Below are positions 1 through 11,222 of a stretch of DNA of 27,055 bases, piece after piece. Each line of letters starts with the position of its first letter. The stretch's first letter is position 1. The stretch covers positions 17,779,143 through 17,806,197 of the forward strand of contig NC_049988.1 of NCBI RefSeq assembly GCF_000003815.2. The letters are read 5' to 3'. Under the pieces are notes generated by a model. That model saw only the letters and a list, made by a program, of their open reading frames with translations. It had not been told where the DNA came from and did not search any database. Origin of the DNA: Branchiostoma floridae. Taxonomy: Eukaryota > Chordata > Leptocardii > Amphioxiformes > Branchiostomatidae. The translations under genes were made by a program, and so were the position numbers.

Positions 1-2430
1 TGAGGTCAATGTGCTTTGTTCTGTCGTTACCGGCAGTGTAGGAACTGTGGTTCTTTGTGCCGTCGTACCTTGGTCCACCTGTGTAGATTCAGAAAACGTT
101 GTCGAATGGACTGACGTTCTTGATCTGCTGCTGGTGGAGCTTGGTTCAAGGGTGGTGCTTGCTGAAGAATATTCTGTGGACTGTCCGGTTGAATACCCTT
201 CAGAAGTGCTGACAAGTGTACTTCGAGCAGGTTCTGTCGAAGATGCTGCGGAAGACAATCCAATTGTGCTTGTCTGCTCTGGAGATGTAGTAGCCACAGT
301 GGTCTCAAGCAGAGTTGATGTAGCAGTGCTTCGCTCAGTGGTTGCCGGCACTGTACGAAAAGTTGTTCTTTGCGTTGTGCTACTTTGATCTGCCGATGTA
401 GATTCGACAAGCGTTGTCGTTGGCTCTGAAGTTCCTTGGCTGCTAGTGGTCGTTTGGATGCCGTATGTTGTGGCCGTGGAAGGATACCACGTGGTCTCTG
501 ATACGGTAGTATGACCTTCCGACGTGCCAAGGATTGTGCTTGTGGCACTTGGTGTTGTAGACGTGGCTAGAGATGATTCAAACGTAGTAGGCCTCTCCGT
601 TGTTGTACTTGCCACGGTGGTCTCAGCCAATGTGGAGATCAGAGTGCTTTGCTCTGTTGTTACCGACAGAGTAGGAACTGTGGTTCTTTTCGCAGTGGTG
701 CTTTTGTCCACCGGTGTGGATTCATAGAGCGTTGTCGGGGCAAAGGATGATTTAAATGTGCTAGCCCTCTCCGTTGTTGTACTAGCCACTGTGGTCTCTG
801 CCAAGGTTGAGGTCAATGTGCTTTGTTCTGTCGTTACCGGCAGTGTAGGAACTGTAGTTATTTGTGTCGTCGTACTCTGGCCCACCTGTGTAGATTCAGA
901 AAACGTTGTCGAATGGACTGACGTTCTTGATCTGCTGCTGGTGGAGCTTGGTTCAAGGGTGGTGCTTGCTGAAGAATATTCTGTGGACTGTCCAGTTGAA
1001 TACCCTTCAGAAGTGCTGACAAGTGTACTTCGAGCAGGTTCTGTCGAAGATGCTGCGGAAGACAATCCAATTGTGCTTGTCTGCTCTGTAGTTGTACTAG
1101 CCACAGTGGTCTCAAGCAGAGTTGATGTAGCAGTGCTTCGCTCAGTGGTTGCCGGCACTGTACGAAAAGTTGTTCTTTGCGTTGTGCTACTTTGATCTGC
1201 CGATGTAGATTCGGCAAGCGTTGTCGTTGGCTCTGAAGTTCCTTGGCTGCTAGTGGTCGTTTGGATGCCGTATGTTGTGCCCGTGGAAGGATACCACGTG
1301 GTCTCTGATACGGTAGTATGACCTTCCGACGTGCCAAGGATTGTGCTTGTGGCACTTGGTGTTGTAGACGTGGCTAGAGATGATTCAAACGTAGTAGGCC
1401 TCTCCGTTGTTGTACTTGCCACGGTGGTCTCAGCCAATGTGGAGATCAGAGTGCTTTGCTCTGTTGTTACCGACAGAGTAGGAACTGTGGTTCTTTTCGC
1501 AGTGGTGCTTTTGTCCACCGGTGTGGATTCATAGAGCGTTGTCGGGGCAAAGGACGATTTAAATGTGCTAGCCCTCTCCGTTGTTGTACTAGCCACTGTG
1601 GTCTCTGCCAAGGTTGAGGTCAATGTGCTTTGTTCTGTCGTTACCGGCAGTGTAGGAACTGTAGTTATTTGTGTCGTCGTACTCTGGCCCACCTGTGTAG
1701 ATTCAGAAAACGTTGTCGAATGGACTGACGTTCTTGATCTGCTGCTGGTGGAGCTTGGTTCAAGGGTGGTGCTTGCTGAAGAATATTCTGTGGACTGTCC
1801 AGTTGAATACCCTTCAGAAGTGCTGACAAGTGTACTTCGAGCAGGTTCTGTCGAAGATGCTGCGGAAGACAATCCAGGTGTGCTTGTCTGCTCTGTAGTT
1901 GTACTAGCCACAGTGGTCTCAAGCAGAGTTGATGTAGCAGTGCTTCGCTCAGTGGTTGCCGGCACTGTACGAAAAGTTGTTCTTTGCGTTGTGCTACTTT
2001 GATCTGCCGATGTAGATTCGGCAAGCGTTGTCGTTGGCTCTGAAGTTCCTTGGCTGCTAGAGGTCGTTTGGATGCCGTATGTTGTGCCCGTGGAAGGATA
2101 CCACGTGGTCTCTGATACGGTAGTATGACCTTCCGACGTGCCAAGGATTGTGCTTGTGGCACTTGGTGTTGTAGACGTGGCTAGAGATGATTCAAACGTA
2201 GTAGGCCTCTCCGTTGTTGTACTTGCCACGGTGGTCTCAGCCAATGTGGAGATCAGAGTGCTTTGCTCTGTTGTTACCGACAGAGTAGGAACTGTGGTTC
2301 TTTTCGCAGTGGTGCTTTCGTCCACCGGTGTGGATTCATAGAGCGTTGTCGGGGCAAAGGACGATTTAAATGTGCTAGCCGTTGTTGTACTAGCCACTGT
2401 GGTCTCTGCCAAGGTTGAGGTCAATGTGCT
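1..2430 (-). CDS. Mucin-like protein, exon B part 10 (3' end outside window)
   Basis: Three units of the 807-bp array are open in one frame from the eight-base duplication to the left edge. Two are exactly 807 bp; the third is 801 bp because it lacks the six bases that code for Glu-Arg near 2380. No stop codon is reached, so the C-terminal end of the protein, including any membrane anchor or cysteine-rich domain, lies beyond the window. A local variant near 281-290 replaces TTTEQ by TTSPEQ. Unit boundaries fall at 808 and 1615, and base 1 is in the same repeat phase. Confidence 0.75.
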
Positions 2431-2446
2431 TTGTTCTGTTGTTCTG
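2431..2446. repeat. Eight-base tandem duplication causing a frameshift
   Basis: TTGTTCTG is present twice in a row here and once at this point in every other unit. The eight extra bases shift the minus-strand frame. Together with the six-base loss near 2380 it explains the 809-bp distance between flanking landmarks. Confidence 0.85.
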
Positions 2447-3245
2447 TCGTTACCGGCAGTGTAGGAACTGTGGTTCTTTGTGCCGTCGTACCTTGGTCCA
2501 CCTGTGTAGATTCAGAAAACGTTGTCGAATGGACTGACGTTCTTGATCTGCTGCTGGTGGAGCTTGGTTCAAGGGTGGTGCTTGCTGAAGAATATTCTGT
2601 GGACTGTCCAGTTGAATACCCTTCAGAAGTGCTGACAAGTGTACTTCGAGCAGGTTCTGTCGAAGATGCTGCGGAAGACAATCCAATTGTGCTTGTCTGC
2701 TCTGTAGTTGTACTAGCCACAGTGGTCTCAAGCAGAGTTGATGTAGCAGTGCTTCGCTCAGTGGTTGCCGGCACTGTACGAAAAGTTGTTCTTTGCGTTG
2801 TGCTACTTTGATCTGCCGATGTAGATTCGGCAAGCGTTGTCGTTGGCTCTGAAGTTCCTTGGCTGCTAGTGGTCGTTTGGATGCCGTATGTTGTGCCCGT
2901 GGAAGGATACCACGTGGTCTCTGATACGGTAGTATGACCTTCCGACGTGCCAAGGATTGTGCTTGTGGCACTTGGTGTTGTAGACGTGGCTAGAGATGAT
3001 TCAAACGTAGTAGGCCTCTCCGTTGTTGTACTTGCCACGGTGGTCTCAGCCAATGTGGAGATCAGAGTGCTTTGCTCTGTTGTTACCGACAGAGTAGGAA
3101 CTGTGGTTCTTTTCGCAGTGGTGCTTTTGTCCACCGGTGTGGATTCATAGAGCGTTGTCGGGGCAAAGGACGATTTAAATGTGCTAGCCCTCTCCGTTGT
3201 TGTACTAGCCACTGTGGTCTCTACCAAGGTTGAGGTCAATGTGCT
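2447..3245 (-). CDS. Mucin-like protein, exon B part 9
   Basis: This is one unit of the 269-residue repeat, in frame with the piece to its right but separated from it by the 31-bp foreign patch. Its first residues (STLTSTLVETTVAS) have Val where most units have Ala. It ends at 2431-2446, where TTGTTCTG is tandemly duplicated (eight bases), shifting the frame so that this reading stops at 2421 after a few shadow residues. Confidence 0.7.
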
Positions 3246-3276
3246 ATACTAGTATACGGCGTGACCTTAAAACAAA
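3246..3276. other. 31-bp foreign patch with a 12-bp perfect palindrome
   Basis: After CAATGTGCT the expected 34 bases of repeat are replaced by 31 unrelated bases, and the unit resumes at GTTCTTTGTGCC. The junction area contains TATACTAGTATA (3245-3256), a perfect palindrome. On the minus strand the patch brings two in-frame stops. It matches no other part of the window. Confidence 0.8.
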
Positions 3277-4754
3277 GTTCTTTGTGCCGTCGTACCTTGG
3301 TCCACCTGTGTAGATTCAGAAAACGTTGTCGAATGGACTGACGTTCTTGACCTGCTGCTGGTGGAGCTTGGTTCAAGGGTGGTGCTTGCTGAAGAATATT
3401 CAGTGGACTGTCCAGTTGAATACCCTTCAGAAGTGCTGACAAGTGTACTTCGAGCAGGTTCTGTCGAAGATGCTGCGGAAGACAAGCCAATTGTGCTTGT
3501 CTGCTCTGTAGTTGTACTAGCCACAGTGGTCTCAAGCAGAGTTGATGTAGCAGTGCTTCGCTCAGTGGTTGCCGGCACTGTACGAAAAGTTGTTCTTTGC
3601 GTTGTGCTACTTTGATCTGCCGATGTAGATTCGGCAAGCGTTGTCGTTGGCTCTGAAGTTCCTTGGCTGCTAGTGGTCGTTTGGATGCCGTATGTTGTGG
3701 CCGTGGAAGGATACCACGTGGTCTCTGATACGGTGGTATGACCTTCCGACGTGCCAAGGATTGTGCTTGTGGCACGTGGTGTTGTAGACGTGGCGAAAGA
3801 TGGTTCAAACGTAGTAGGCCTCTCCGTTGTTGTACTTGCCACGGTGGTCTCAGCCAATGTGGAGATCAGAGTGCTTTGCTCTGTTGTTACCGACAGAGTA
3901 GGAACTGTGGTTCTTTTCGCAGTGGTGCTTTTGTCCACCGGTGTGGATTCATAGAGCGTTGTCGGGGCAAAGGACGATTTAAATGTGCTAGCCCTCTCCG
4001 TTGTTGTACTAGCCACTGTGGTCTCTGCCAAGGTTGAGGTCAATGTGCTTTGTTCTGTCGTTACCGGCAGTGTAGGAACTGTGGTTCTTTGTGCCGTCGT
4101 ACCTTGGTCCACCTGTGTAGATTCAGAAAACGTTGTCGAATGGACTGACGTTCTTGACCTGCTGCTGGTGGAGCTTGGTTCAAGGGTGGTGCTTGCTGAA
4201 GAATATTCTGTGGACTGTCCAGTTGAATACCCTTCAGAAGTGCTGACAAGTGTACTTCGAGCAGGTTCTGTCGAAGATGCTGCGGAAGACAATCCAATTG
4301 TGCTTGTCTGCTCTGTAGTTGTACTAGCCACAGTGGTCTCAAGCAGAGTTGATGTAGCAGTGCTTCGCTCAGTGGTTGCCGGCACTGTACGAAAAGTTGT
4401 TCTTTGCGTTGTGCTACTTTGATCTGCCGATGTAGATTCGGCAAGCGTTGTCGTTGGCACTGAAGTTCCTTGGCTGCTAGTGGTCGTTTGGATGCCGTAT
4501 GTTGTGGCCGTGGAAGGATACCACGTGGTCTCTGATACGGTAGTATGACCTTCCGACGTGCCAAGGATTGTGCTTGTGGCACTTGGTGTTGTAGACGTGG
4601 CTAGAGATGATTCAAACGTAGTAGGCCTCTCCGTTGTTGTACTTGCCACGGTGGTCTCAGCCAATGTGGAGATCAGAGTGCTTTGCTCTGTTGTTACCGA
4701 CAGAGTAGGAACTGTGGTTCTTTTCGCAGTGGTGCTTTTGTCCACCGGTGTGGA
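3277..4754 (-). CDS. Mucin-like protein, exon B part 8
   Basis: This holds about 1.8 units in one frame, matching the consensus 269-residue unit (VDKSTTAKRTTVPTLSVTTE, WYPSTATTYGIQ, SSAASSTEPARS). It ends abruptly at 3276, where 31 bp of unrelated sequence (3246-3276) takes the place of 34 bp of repeat and introduces TAA (3269-3267) and TAG (3251-3249). The difference of three bases leaves the frame unchanged, so the next piece continues in the same frame. Confidence 0.7.
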
Positions 4755-4755
4755 T

Positions 4756-6014
4756 CATAAAGCGTTGTCGGGGCAAAGGATGATTCACATGTGCTAGCCC
4801 TCTCCGTTGTTGTACTAGCCACTGTGGTCTCTGCCAAGGTTGAGGTCCATGTGCTTTGTTCAGTCGTTACCGGCAGTGTAGGAACTGTAATCATCTGTGT
4901 CGTCGTACTCTGGCCCACCTGTGTAGATTCAGAAAACGTTGTCGAATGGACTGACGTTCTTGATCTGCTGCTGGTGGAGCTTGGTTCAATGGTGGTGCTT
5001 GCTGAAGAATATTCTGTGGACTGTCCAGTTGAATACCCTTCAGAAGTGCTGACACGTGTACTTCGAGCAGAATCTGTCGAAGATGCTGCGGAAGACAATC
5101 CAATTGTGCTTGTCTGCTCTGTAGTTGTACTAGCCACAGTGGTCTCAAGCAGAGTTGATGTAGCAGTGCTTCGCTCAGTGGTTGCCGGCACTGTACGAAA
5201 AGTTGTTCTTTGCGTTGTGCTACTTTGATCTGCCGATGTAGATTCGGCAAGCGTTGTCATTGGCTCTGAAGTTCCTTGGCTGCTAGTGGTCGTTTGGATG
5301 CCGTATGTTGTGCCCGTGGAAGGATACCACGTGGTCTCTGATACGGTAGTATGACCTTCCGACGTGCCAAGGATTGTGCTTGTGGCACTTGGTGTTGTAG
5401 ACGTGGCTAGAGATGATTCAAACGTAGTAGGCCTCTCCGTTGTTGTACTTGCCACGGTGGTCTCAGCCAATGTGGAGATCAGAGTGCTTTGCTCTGTTGT
5501 TACCGACAGAGTAGGAACTGTGGTTCTTTTCGCAGTGGTGCTTTTGTCCACCGGTGTGGATTCATAGAGCGTTGTCGGGGCAAAGGACGATTTAAATGTG
5601 CTAGCCCTCTCCGTTGTTGTACTAGCCACTGTGGTCTCTGCCAAGGTTGAGGTCAAGGTGCTTTGTTCTGTCGATACCGGCAGTGTAGGAACTGTAGTTA
5701 TTTGTGTCGTCGTACTCTGGCCCACCTGTGTAGATTCAGAAAACGTTGTCGAATGGACTGACGTTCTTGATCTGCTGCTGGTGGAGCTTGGTTCAAGGGT
5801 GGTGCTTGCTGAAGAATATTCTGTGGACTGTCCAGTTGAATACCCTTCAGAAGTGCTGACAAGTGTACTTCGAGCAGGTTCTGTCGAAGATGCTGCGGAA
5901 GACAATCCAATTGTGCTTGTCTGCTCTGTAGTTGTACTAGCCACAGTGGTCTCAAGCAGAGTTGATGTAGCAGTGCTTCGCTCAGTGGTTGCCGGCACTG
6001 TACGAAAAGTTGTT
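4756..6014 (-). CDS. Mucin-like protein, exon B part 7
   Basis: This is an open stretch of about 1.6 units between the patch at 6015-6033 (net one extra base) and a one-base loss at 4755 (GGATTCAT reads GGATCAT). It contains the variant TCESSFAPTTLY near 4790, giving one of the few Cys residues in the window in place of the usual Phe-Lys pair. One unit carries a cluster of private variants (ATWT-like changes near 4890, AESV near 5070, and GTCATTGG near 5258 on the + strand) that recur in the unit about 3.2 kb to the right. Confidence 0.7.
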
Positions 6015-6033
6015 TTTTGAGTAAATGTATTCA
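6015..6033. other. Short foreign patch with one extra base
   Basis: The usual CTTTGCGTTGTGCTACTT is replaced here by an A/T-rich block (TTTTGAGTAAATGTATTCA) that is one base longer. It shifts the minus-strand frame; repeat sequence is normal immediately on both sides. Confidence 0.8.
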
Positions 6034-7345
6034 TGATCTGCCGATGTAGATTCGGCAAGCGTTGTCGTTGGCTCTGAAGTTCCTTGGCTGCTAGTGGTCG
6101 TTTGGATGCCGTATGTTGTGCCCGTGGAAGGATACCACGTGGTCTCTGATACGGTAGTATGACCTTCCGACGTGCCAAGGATTGTGCTTGTGGCACTTGG
6201 TGTTGTAGACGTGGCTAGAGATGATTCAAACGTAGTAGGCCTCTCCGTTGTTGTACTTGCCACGGTGGTCTCAGCCAATGTGGAGATCAGAGTGCTTTGC
6301 TCTGTTGTTACCGACAGAGTAGGAACTGTGGTTCTTTTCGCAGTGGTGCTTTCGTCCCCCGGTGTGGATTCATAGAGCGTTGTCGGGGCAAAGGACGATT
6401 TAAATGTGCTAGCCCTCTCCGTTGTTGTACTAGCCACTGTGGTCTCTGCCAAGGTTGAGGTCAATGTGCTTTGTTCTGTCGTTACCGGCAGTGTAGGAAC
6501 TGTAGTTATTTGTGTCGTCGTACCTTGGTCCACCTGTGTAGATTCAGAAAACGTTGTCGAATGGACTGACGTTCTTGATCTGCTGCTGGTGGAGCTTGGT
6601 TCAAGGGTGGTGCTTGCTGAAGAATATTCTGTGGACTGTCCAGTTGAATACCCTTCAGAAGTGCTGACAAGTGTACTTCGAGCAGGTTCTGTCGAAGATG
6701 CTGCGGAAGACAATCCAATTGTGCTTGTCTGCTCTGTAGTTGTACTAGCCACTGTGGTCTCAAGCAGAGTTGATGTAGCAGTGCTTCGCTCAGTGGTTGC
6801 CGGCACTGTACGAAAAGTTGTTCTTTGCGTTGTGCTACTTTGATCTGCCGATGTAGATTCGGCAAGCGTTGTCGTTGGCTCTGAAGTTCCTTGGCTGCTA
6901 GTGGTCGTTTGGATGCCGTATGTTGTGCCCGTGGAAGGATACCACGTGGTCTCTGATACGGTAGTATGACCTTCCGACGTGCCAAGGATTTCGCTTGTTG
7001 CACTTGGTGTTGTAGACGTGGCTAGAGATGATTCAAACGTAGTAGGCCTCTCCGTTGTTGTACTTGCCACGGTGGTCTCAGCTAATGTGGAGATCAGAGT
7101 GCTTTGCTCTGTTGTTACCGACAGAGTAGGAACTGTGGTTCTTTTCGCAGTGGTGCTTTTGTCCACCGCTGTGGATTCAAAAAGCGTTGTCGGGGCAAAG
7201 GACGATTTAAATGTGCTAGCCGTTGTTGTACTAGCCACTGTGGTCTCTGCCAAGGTTGAGGTCAATGTGCTTTGTTCTGTCGTTACCGGCAGTGTAGGAA
7301 CTGTAGTTATTTGTGTCGTCGTACTCTGGCCCACCTGTGTAGATT
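6034..7345 (-). CDS. Mucin-like protein, exon B part 6
   Basis: This covers about 1.6 units in one frame, from the two-base loss near 7346 to a foreign patch at 6015-6033. The unit near 7220 lacks six bases (CTCTCC on the + strand), an in-frame loss of the Glu-Arg pair in TTTERASTF. The same six-base loss occurs near 2380 and 10439, so it is a unit variant and not a sequencing slip. The unit also reads LFESTAVDK where most read LYESTPVDK. Confidence 0.7.
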
Positions 7346-7350
7346 CGAAA

Positions 7351-10300
7351 CGTTGTCGAATGGACTGACGTTCTTGATCTGCTGCTGGTGGAGCTTGGTT
7401 CAAGGGTGGTGCTTGCTGAAGAATATTCTGTGGACTGTCCAGTTGAATACCCTTCAGAAGTGCTGACAAGTGTACTTCGAGCAGGTTCTGTCGAAGATGC
7501 TGCGGAAGACAATCCAATTGTGCTTGTCTGCTCTGTAGTTGTACTAGCCACAGTGGTCTCAAGCAGAGTTGATGTAGCAGTGCTTCGCTCAGTGGTTGCC
7601 GGCACTGTACGAAAAGTTGTTCTTTGCGTTGTGCTACTTTGATCTGCCGATGTAGATTCGGCAAGCGTTGTCGTTGGCACTGAAGTTCCTTGGCTGCTAG
7701 TGGTCGTTTGGATGCCGTATGTTGTGGCCGTGGAAGGATACCACGTGGTCTCTGATACGGTAGTATGACCTTCCGACGTGCCAAGGATTGTGCTTGTGGC
7801 ACTTGGTGTTGTAGACGTGGCTAGAGATGATTCAAACGTAGTAGGCCTCTCCGTTGTTGTACTTGCCACGGTGGTCTCAGCCAATGTGGAGATCAGAGTG
7901 CTTTGCTCTGTTGTTACCGACAGAGTAGGAACTGTGGTTCTTTTCGCAGTGGTGCTTTTGTCCACCGGTGTGGATTCATAAAGCGTTGTCGGGGCAAAGG
8001 ATGATTTAAATGTGCTAGCCCTCTCCGTTGTTGTACTAGCCACTGTGGTCTCTGCCAAGGTTGAGGTCAATGTGCTTTGTTCAGTCGTTACCGGCAGTGT
8101 AGGAACTGTAATAATTTGTGTCGTCGTACTCTGGCCCACCTGTGTAGATTCAGAAAACGTTGTCGAATGGACTGACGTTCTTGATCTGCTGCTGGTGGAG
8201 CTTGGTTCAAGGGTGGTGCTTGCTGAAGAATATTCTGTGGACTGTCCAGTTGAATACCCTTCAGAAGTGCTGACAAGTGTACTTCGAGCAGAATCTGTCG
8301 AAGATGCTGCGGAAGACAATCCAATTGTGCTTGTCTGCTCTGTAGTTGTACTAGCCACAGTGGTCTCAAGCAGAGTTGATGTAGCAGTGCTTCGCTCAGT
8401 GGTTGCCGGCACTGTACGAAAAGTTGTTCTTTGCGTTGTGCTACTTTGATCTGCCGATGTAGATTCGGCAAGCGTTGTCATTGGCTCTGAAGTTCCTTGG
8501 CTGCTAGTGGTCGTTTGGATGCCGTATGTTGTGGCCGTGGAAGGATACCACGTGGTCTCTGATACGGTAGTATGACCTTCCGACGTGCCAAGGATTGTGC
8601 TTGTGGCACTTGGTGTTGTAGACGTGGCTAGAGATGATTCAAACGTAGTAGGCCTCTCCGTTGTTGTACTTGCCACGGTGGTCTCAGCCAATGTGGAGAT
8701 CAGAGTGCTTTGCTCTGTTGTTACCGACAGAGTAGGAACTGTGGTTCTTTTCGCAGTGGTGCTTTTGTCCACCGGTGTGGATTCATAAAGCGTTGTCGGG
8801 GCAAAGGACGATTTAAATGTGCTAGCCCTCTCCGTTGTTGTACTAGCCACTGTGGTCTCTGCCAAGGTTGAGGTCAATGTGCTTTGTTCTGTCGTTACCG
8901 GCAGTGTAGGAACTGTGGTTCTTTGTGCCGTCGTACCTTGGTCCACCTGTGTAGATTCAGAAAACGTTGTCGAATGGACTGACGTTCTTGATCTGCTGCT
9001 GGTGGAGCTTGGTTCAAGGGTGGTGCTTGCTGAAGAATATTCTGTGGACTGTCCAGTTGAATACCCTTCAGAAGTGCTGACAAGTGTACTTCGAGCAGGT
9101 TCTGTCGAAGATGCTGCGGAAGACAATCCAGGTGTGCTTGTCTGCTCTGTAGTTGTACTAGCCACAGTGGTCTCAAGCAGAGTTGATGTAGCAGTGCTTC
9201 GCTCAGTGGTTGCCGGCACTGTACGAAAAGTTGTTCTTTGCGTTGTGCTACTTTGATCTGCCGATGTAGATTCGGCAAGCGTTGTCGTTGGCTCTGAAGT
9301 TCCTTGGCTGCTAGTGGTCGTTTGGATGCCGTATGTTGTGGCCGTGGAAGGATACCACGTGGTCTCTGATACGGTAGTATGACCTTCCGACGTGCCAAGG
9401 ATTGTGCTTGTGGCACTTGGTGTTGTAGACGTGGCTAGAGATGATTCAAACGTAGTAGGCCTCTCCGTTGTTGTACTTGCCACGGTGGTCTCAGCCAATG
9501 TGGAGATCAGAGTGCTTTGCTCTGTTGTTACCGACAGAGTAGGAACTGTGGTTCTTTTCGCAGTGGTGCTTTTGTCCACCGGTGTGGATTCATAAAGCGT
9601 TGTCGGGGCAAAGGACGATTTAAATGTGCTAGCCCTCTCCGTTGTTGTACTAGCCACTGTGGTCTCTGCCAAGGTTGAGGTCAAGGTGCTTTGTTCTGTC
9701 GATACCGGCAGTGTAGGAACTGTAGTTATTTGTGTCGTCGTACTCTGGCCCACCTGTGTAGATTCAGAAAACGTTGTCGAATGGACTGACGTTCTTGATC
9801 TGCTGCTGGTGGAGCTTGGTTCAAGGGTGGTGCTTGCTGAAGAATATTCTGTGGACTGTCCAGTTGAATACCCTTCAGAAGTGCTGACAAGTGTACTTCG
9901 AGCAGGTTCTGTCGAAGATGCTGCGGAAGACAATCCAATTGTGCTTGTCTGCTCTGTAGTTGTACTAGCCACAGTGGTCTCAAGCAGAGTTGATGTAGCA
10001 GTGCTTCGCTCAGTGGTTGCCGGCACTGTACGAAAAGTTGTTCTTTGCGTTGTGCTACTTTGATCTGCCGATGTAGATTCGGCAAGCGTTGTCGTTGGCT
10101 CTGAAGTTCCTTGGCTGCTAGAGGTCGTTTGGATGCCGTATGTTGTGCCCGTGGAAGGATACCACGTGGTCTCTGATACGGTAGTATGACCTTNNNNNNN
10201 NNNNNNNNNNNNNNNNNNNNNNNNNNNNNNNNNNNNNNNNNNNNNNNNNNNNNNNNNNNNNNNNNNNNNNNNNNNNNNNNNNNNNNNNNNNNNNNNNNNN

Positions 10301-11217
10301 NNNNNTGTGGAGATCAGAGTGCTTTGCTCTGTTGTTACCGACAGAGTAGGAACTGTGGTTCTTTTCGCAGTGGTGCTTTTGTCCACCGCTGTGGATTCAT
10401 AGATCGTGGTAGGGGCAGAGGACGATGTGAATGTCCTATCCGTTGTTGTACTAGCCACTGTGGTCTCTGCCAAGGTTGAGGTCAATGTGCTTTGTTCTGT
10501 CGTTACCGGCAGTGTAGGAACTGTAGTTATTTGTGTCGTCGTACCTTGGTCCACCTGTGTAGATTCAGAAAACGTTGTCGAATGGACTGACGTTCTTGAT
10601 CTGCTGCTGGTGGAGCTTGGTTCAAGGGTGGTGCTTGCTGAAGAATATTCTGTGGACTGTCCAGTTGAATACCCTTCAGATGTGCTGACAAGTGTACTTC
10701 GAGCAGGTTCTGTCGAAGATGCTGCGGAAGACAATCCAATTGTGCTTGTCTCTTCTGTAGTTGTACTAGCCACAGTGGTCTCAAGCAGAGTTGATGTAGC
10801 AGTGCTTCGCTCAGTGGTTGCCGGCACTGTACGAAAAGTTGTTCTTTGCGTTGTGCTACTTTGATCTGCCGATGTAGATTCGGCAAGCGTTGTCGTTGGC
10901 TCTGAAGTTCCTTGGCTGCTAGTGGTCGTTTGGATGCCGTATGTTGTGGCCGTGGAAGGATACCACGTGGTCTCTGATACGGTAGTATGACCTTCCGACG
11001 TGCCAATGATTGTAATTGTGGCACTTGGTGTTGTAGACGTGGCTAGAGATGATTCAAACGTAGTAGGCCTCTCCGTTCACTTGTAAACACCGGTATTCTC
11101 AGCCAATGTGGAGATCAGAGTGCTTTGCTCTGTTGTTACCGACAGAGTAGGAACTGTGGTTCTTTTCGCAGTGGTGCTTTTGTCCACCGGTGTGGATTCA
11201 TAAAGCGTTGTCGGGGC
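7351..11217 (-). CDS. Mucin-like protein, exon B part 5 (contains an N gap and one in-frame stop)
   Basis: This is the longest piece of the left array, about 4.8 units. The same frame is kept throughout, but at 11078-11096 a short block of unrelated sequence replaces the repeat and creates an in-frame TGA (11079-11077). Downstream of it the frame is open across a 112-base N gap (10194-10305) whose length equals the missing repeat length exactly. One unit is locally diverged next to the gap (10400-10440), giving DRTFTSSSAPTTIYES in place of the usual ERASTFKSSFAPTTLYES. The piece ends at 7346-7350, where ATTCAGAAAACG reads ATTCGAAACG, a loss of two bases. Confidence 0.7.
10194..10305. other. 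Assembly gap of 112 N
   Basis: A run of 112 N interrupts one 807-bp unit. The missing repeat segment between the flanking motifs is also 112 bases in the other units, so the gap was sized, or masked base for base, and the frame is preserved across it. The repeat just right of the gap (10400-10440) is unusually diverged. Confidence 0.98.
11078..11096. other. Short foreign patch creating an in-frame stop
   Basis: The normal GTTGTACTTGCCACGGTGG is replaced by CACTTGTAAACACCGGTAT. Length is unchanged, but the minus-strand reading becomes AENTGVYK followed by TGA (11079-11077) in place of AETTVASTTTER. The flanks are ordinary repeat. Confidence 0.8.
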
Positions 11218-11222
11218 AAGGA

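Noticed and set aside
2450-2971. Second minus-strand frame rich in Gln, Arg and Leu (MPQAQSLARRK type) found in nearly every left unit
   Set aside because: It is a shifted reading of the mucin-like frame, broken by stops in each unit, and appears fused to the real frame only where an indel occurs.
3245-3256. Palindrome TATACTAGTATA as an operator or recombinase site
   Set aside because: It occurs once, inside a 31-bp patch that is probably an assembly fault, with no neighbouring gene or second site to support a regulatory or recombination role.
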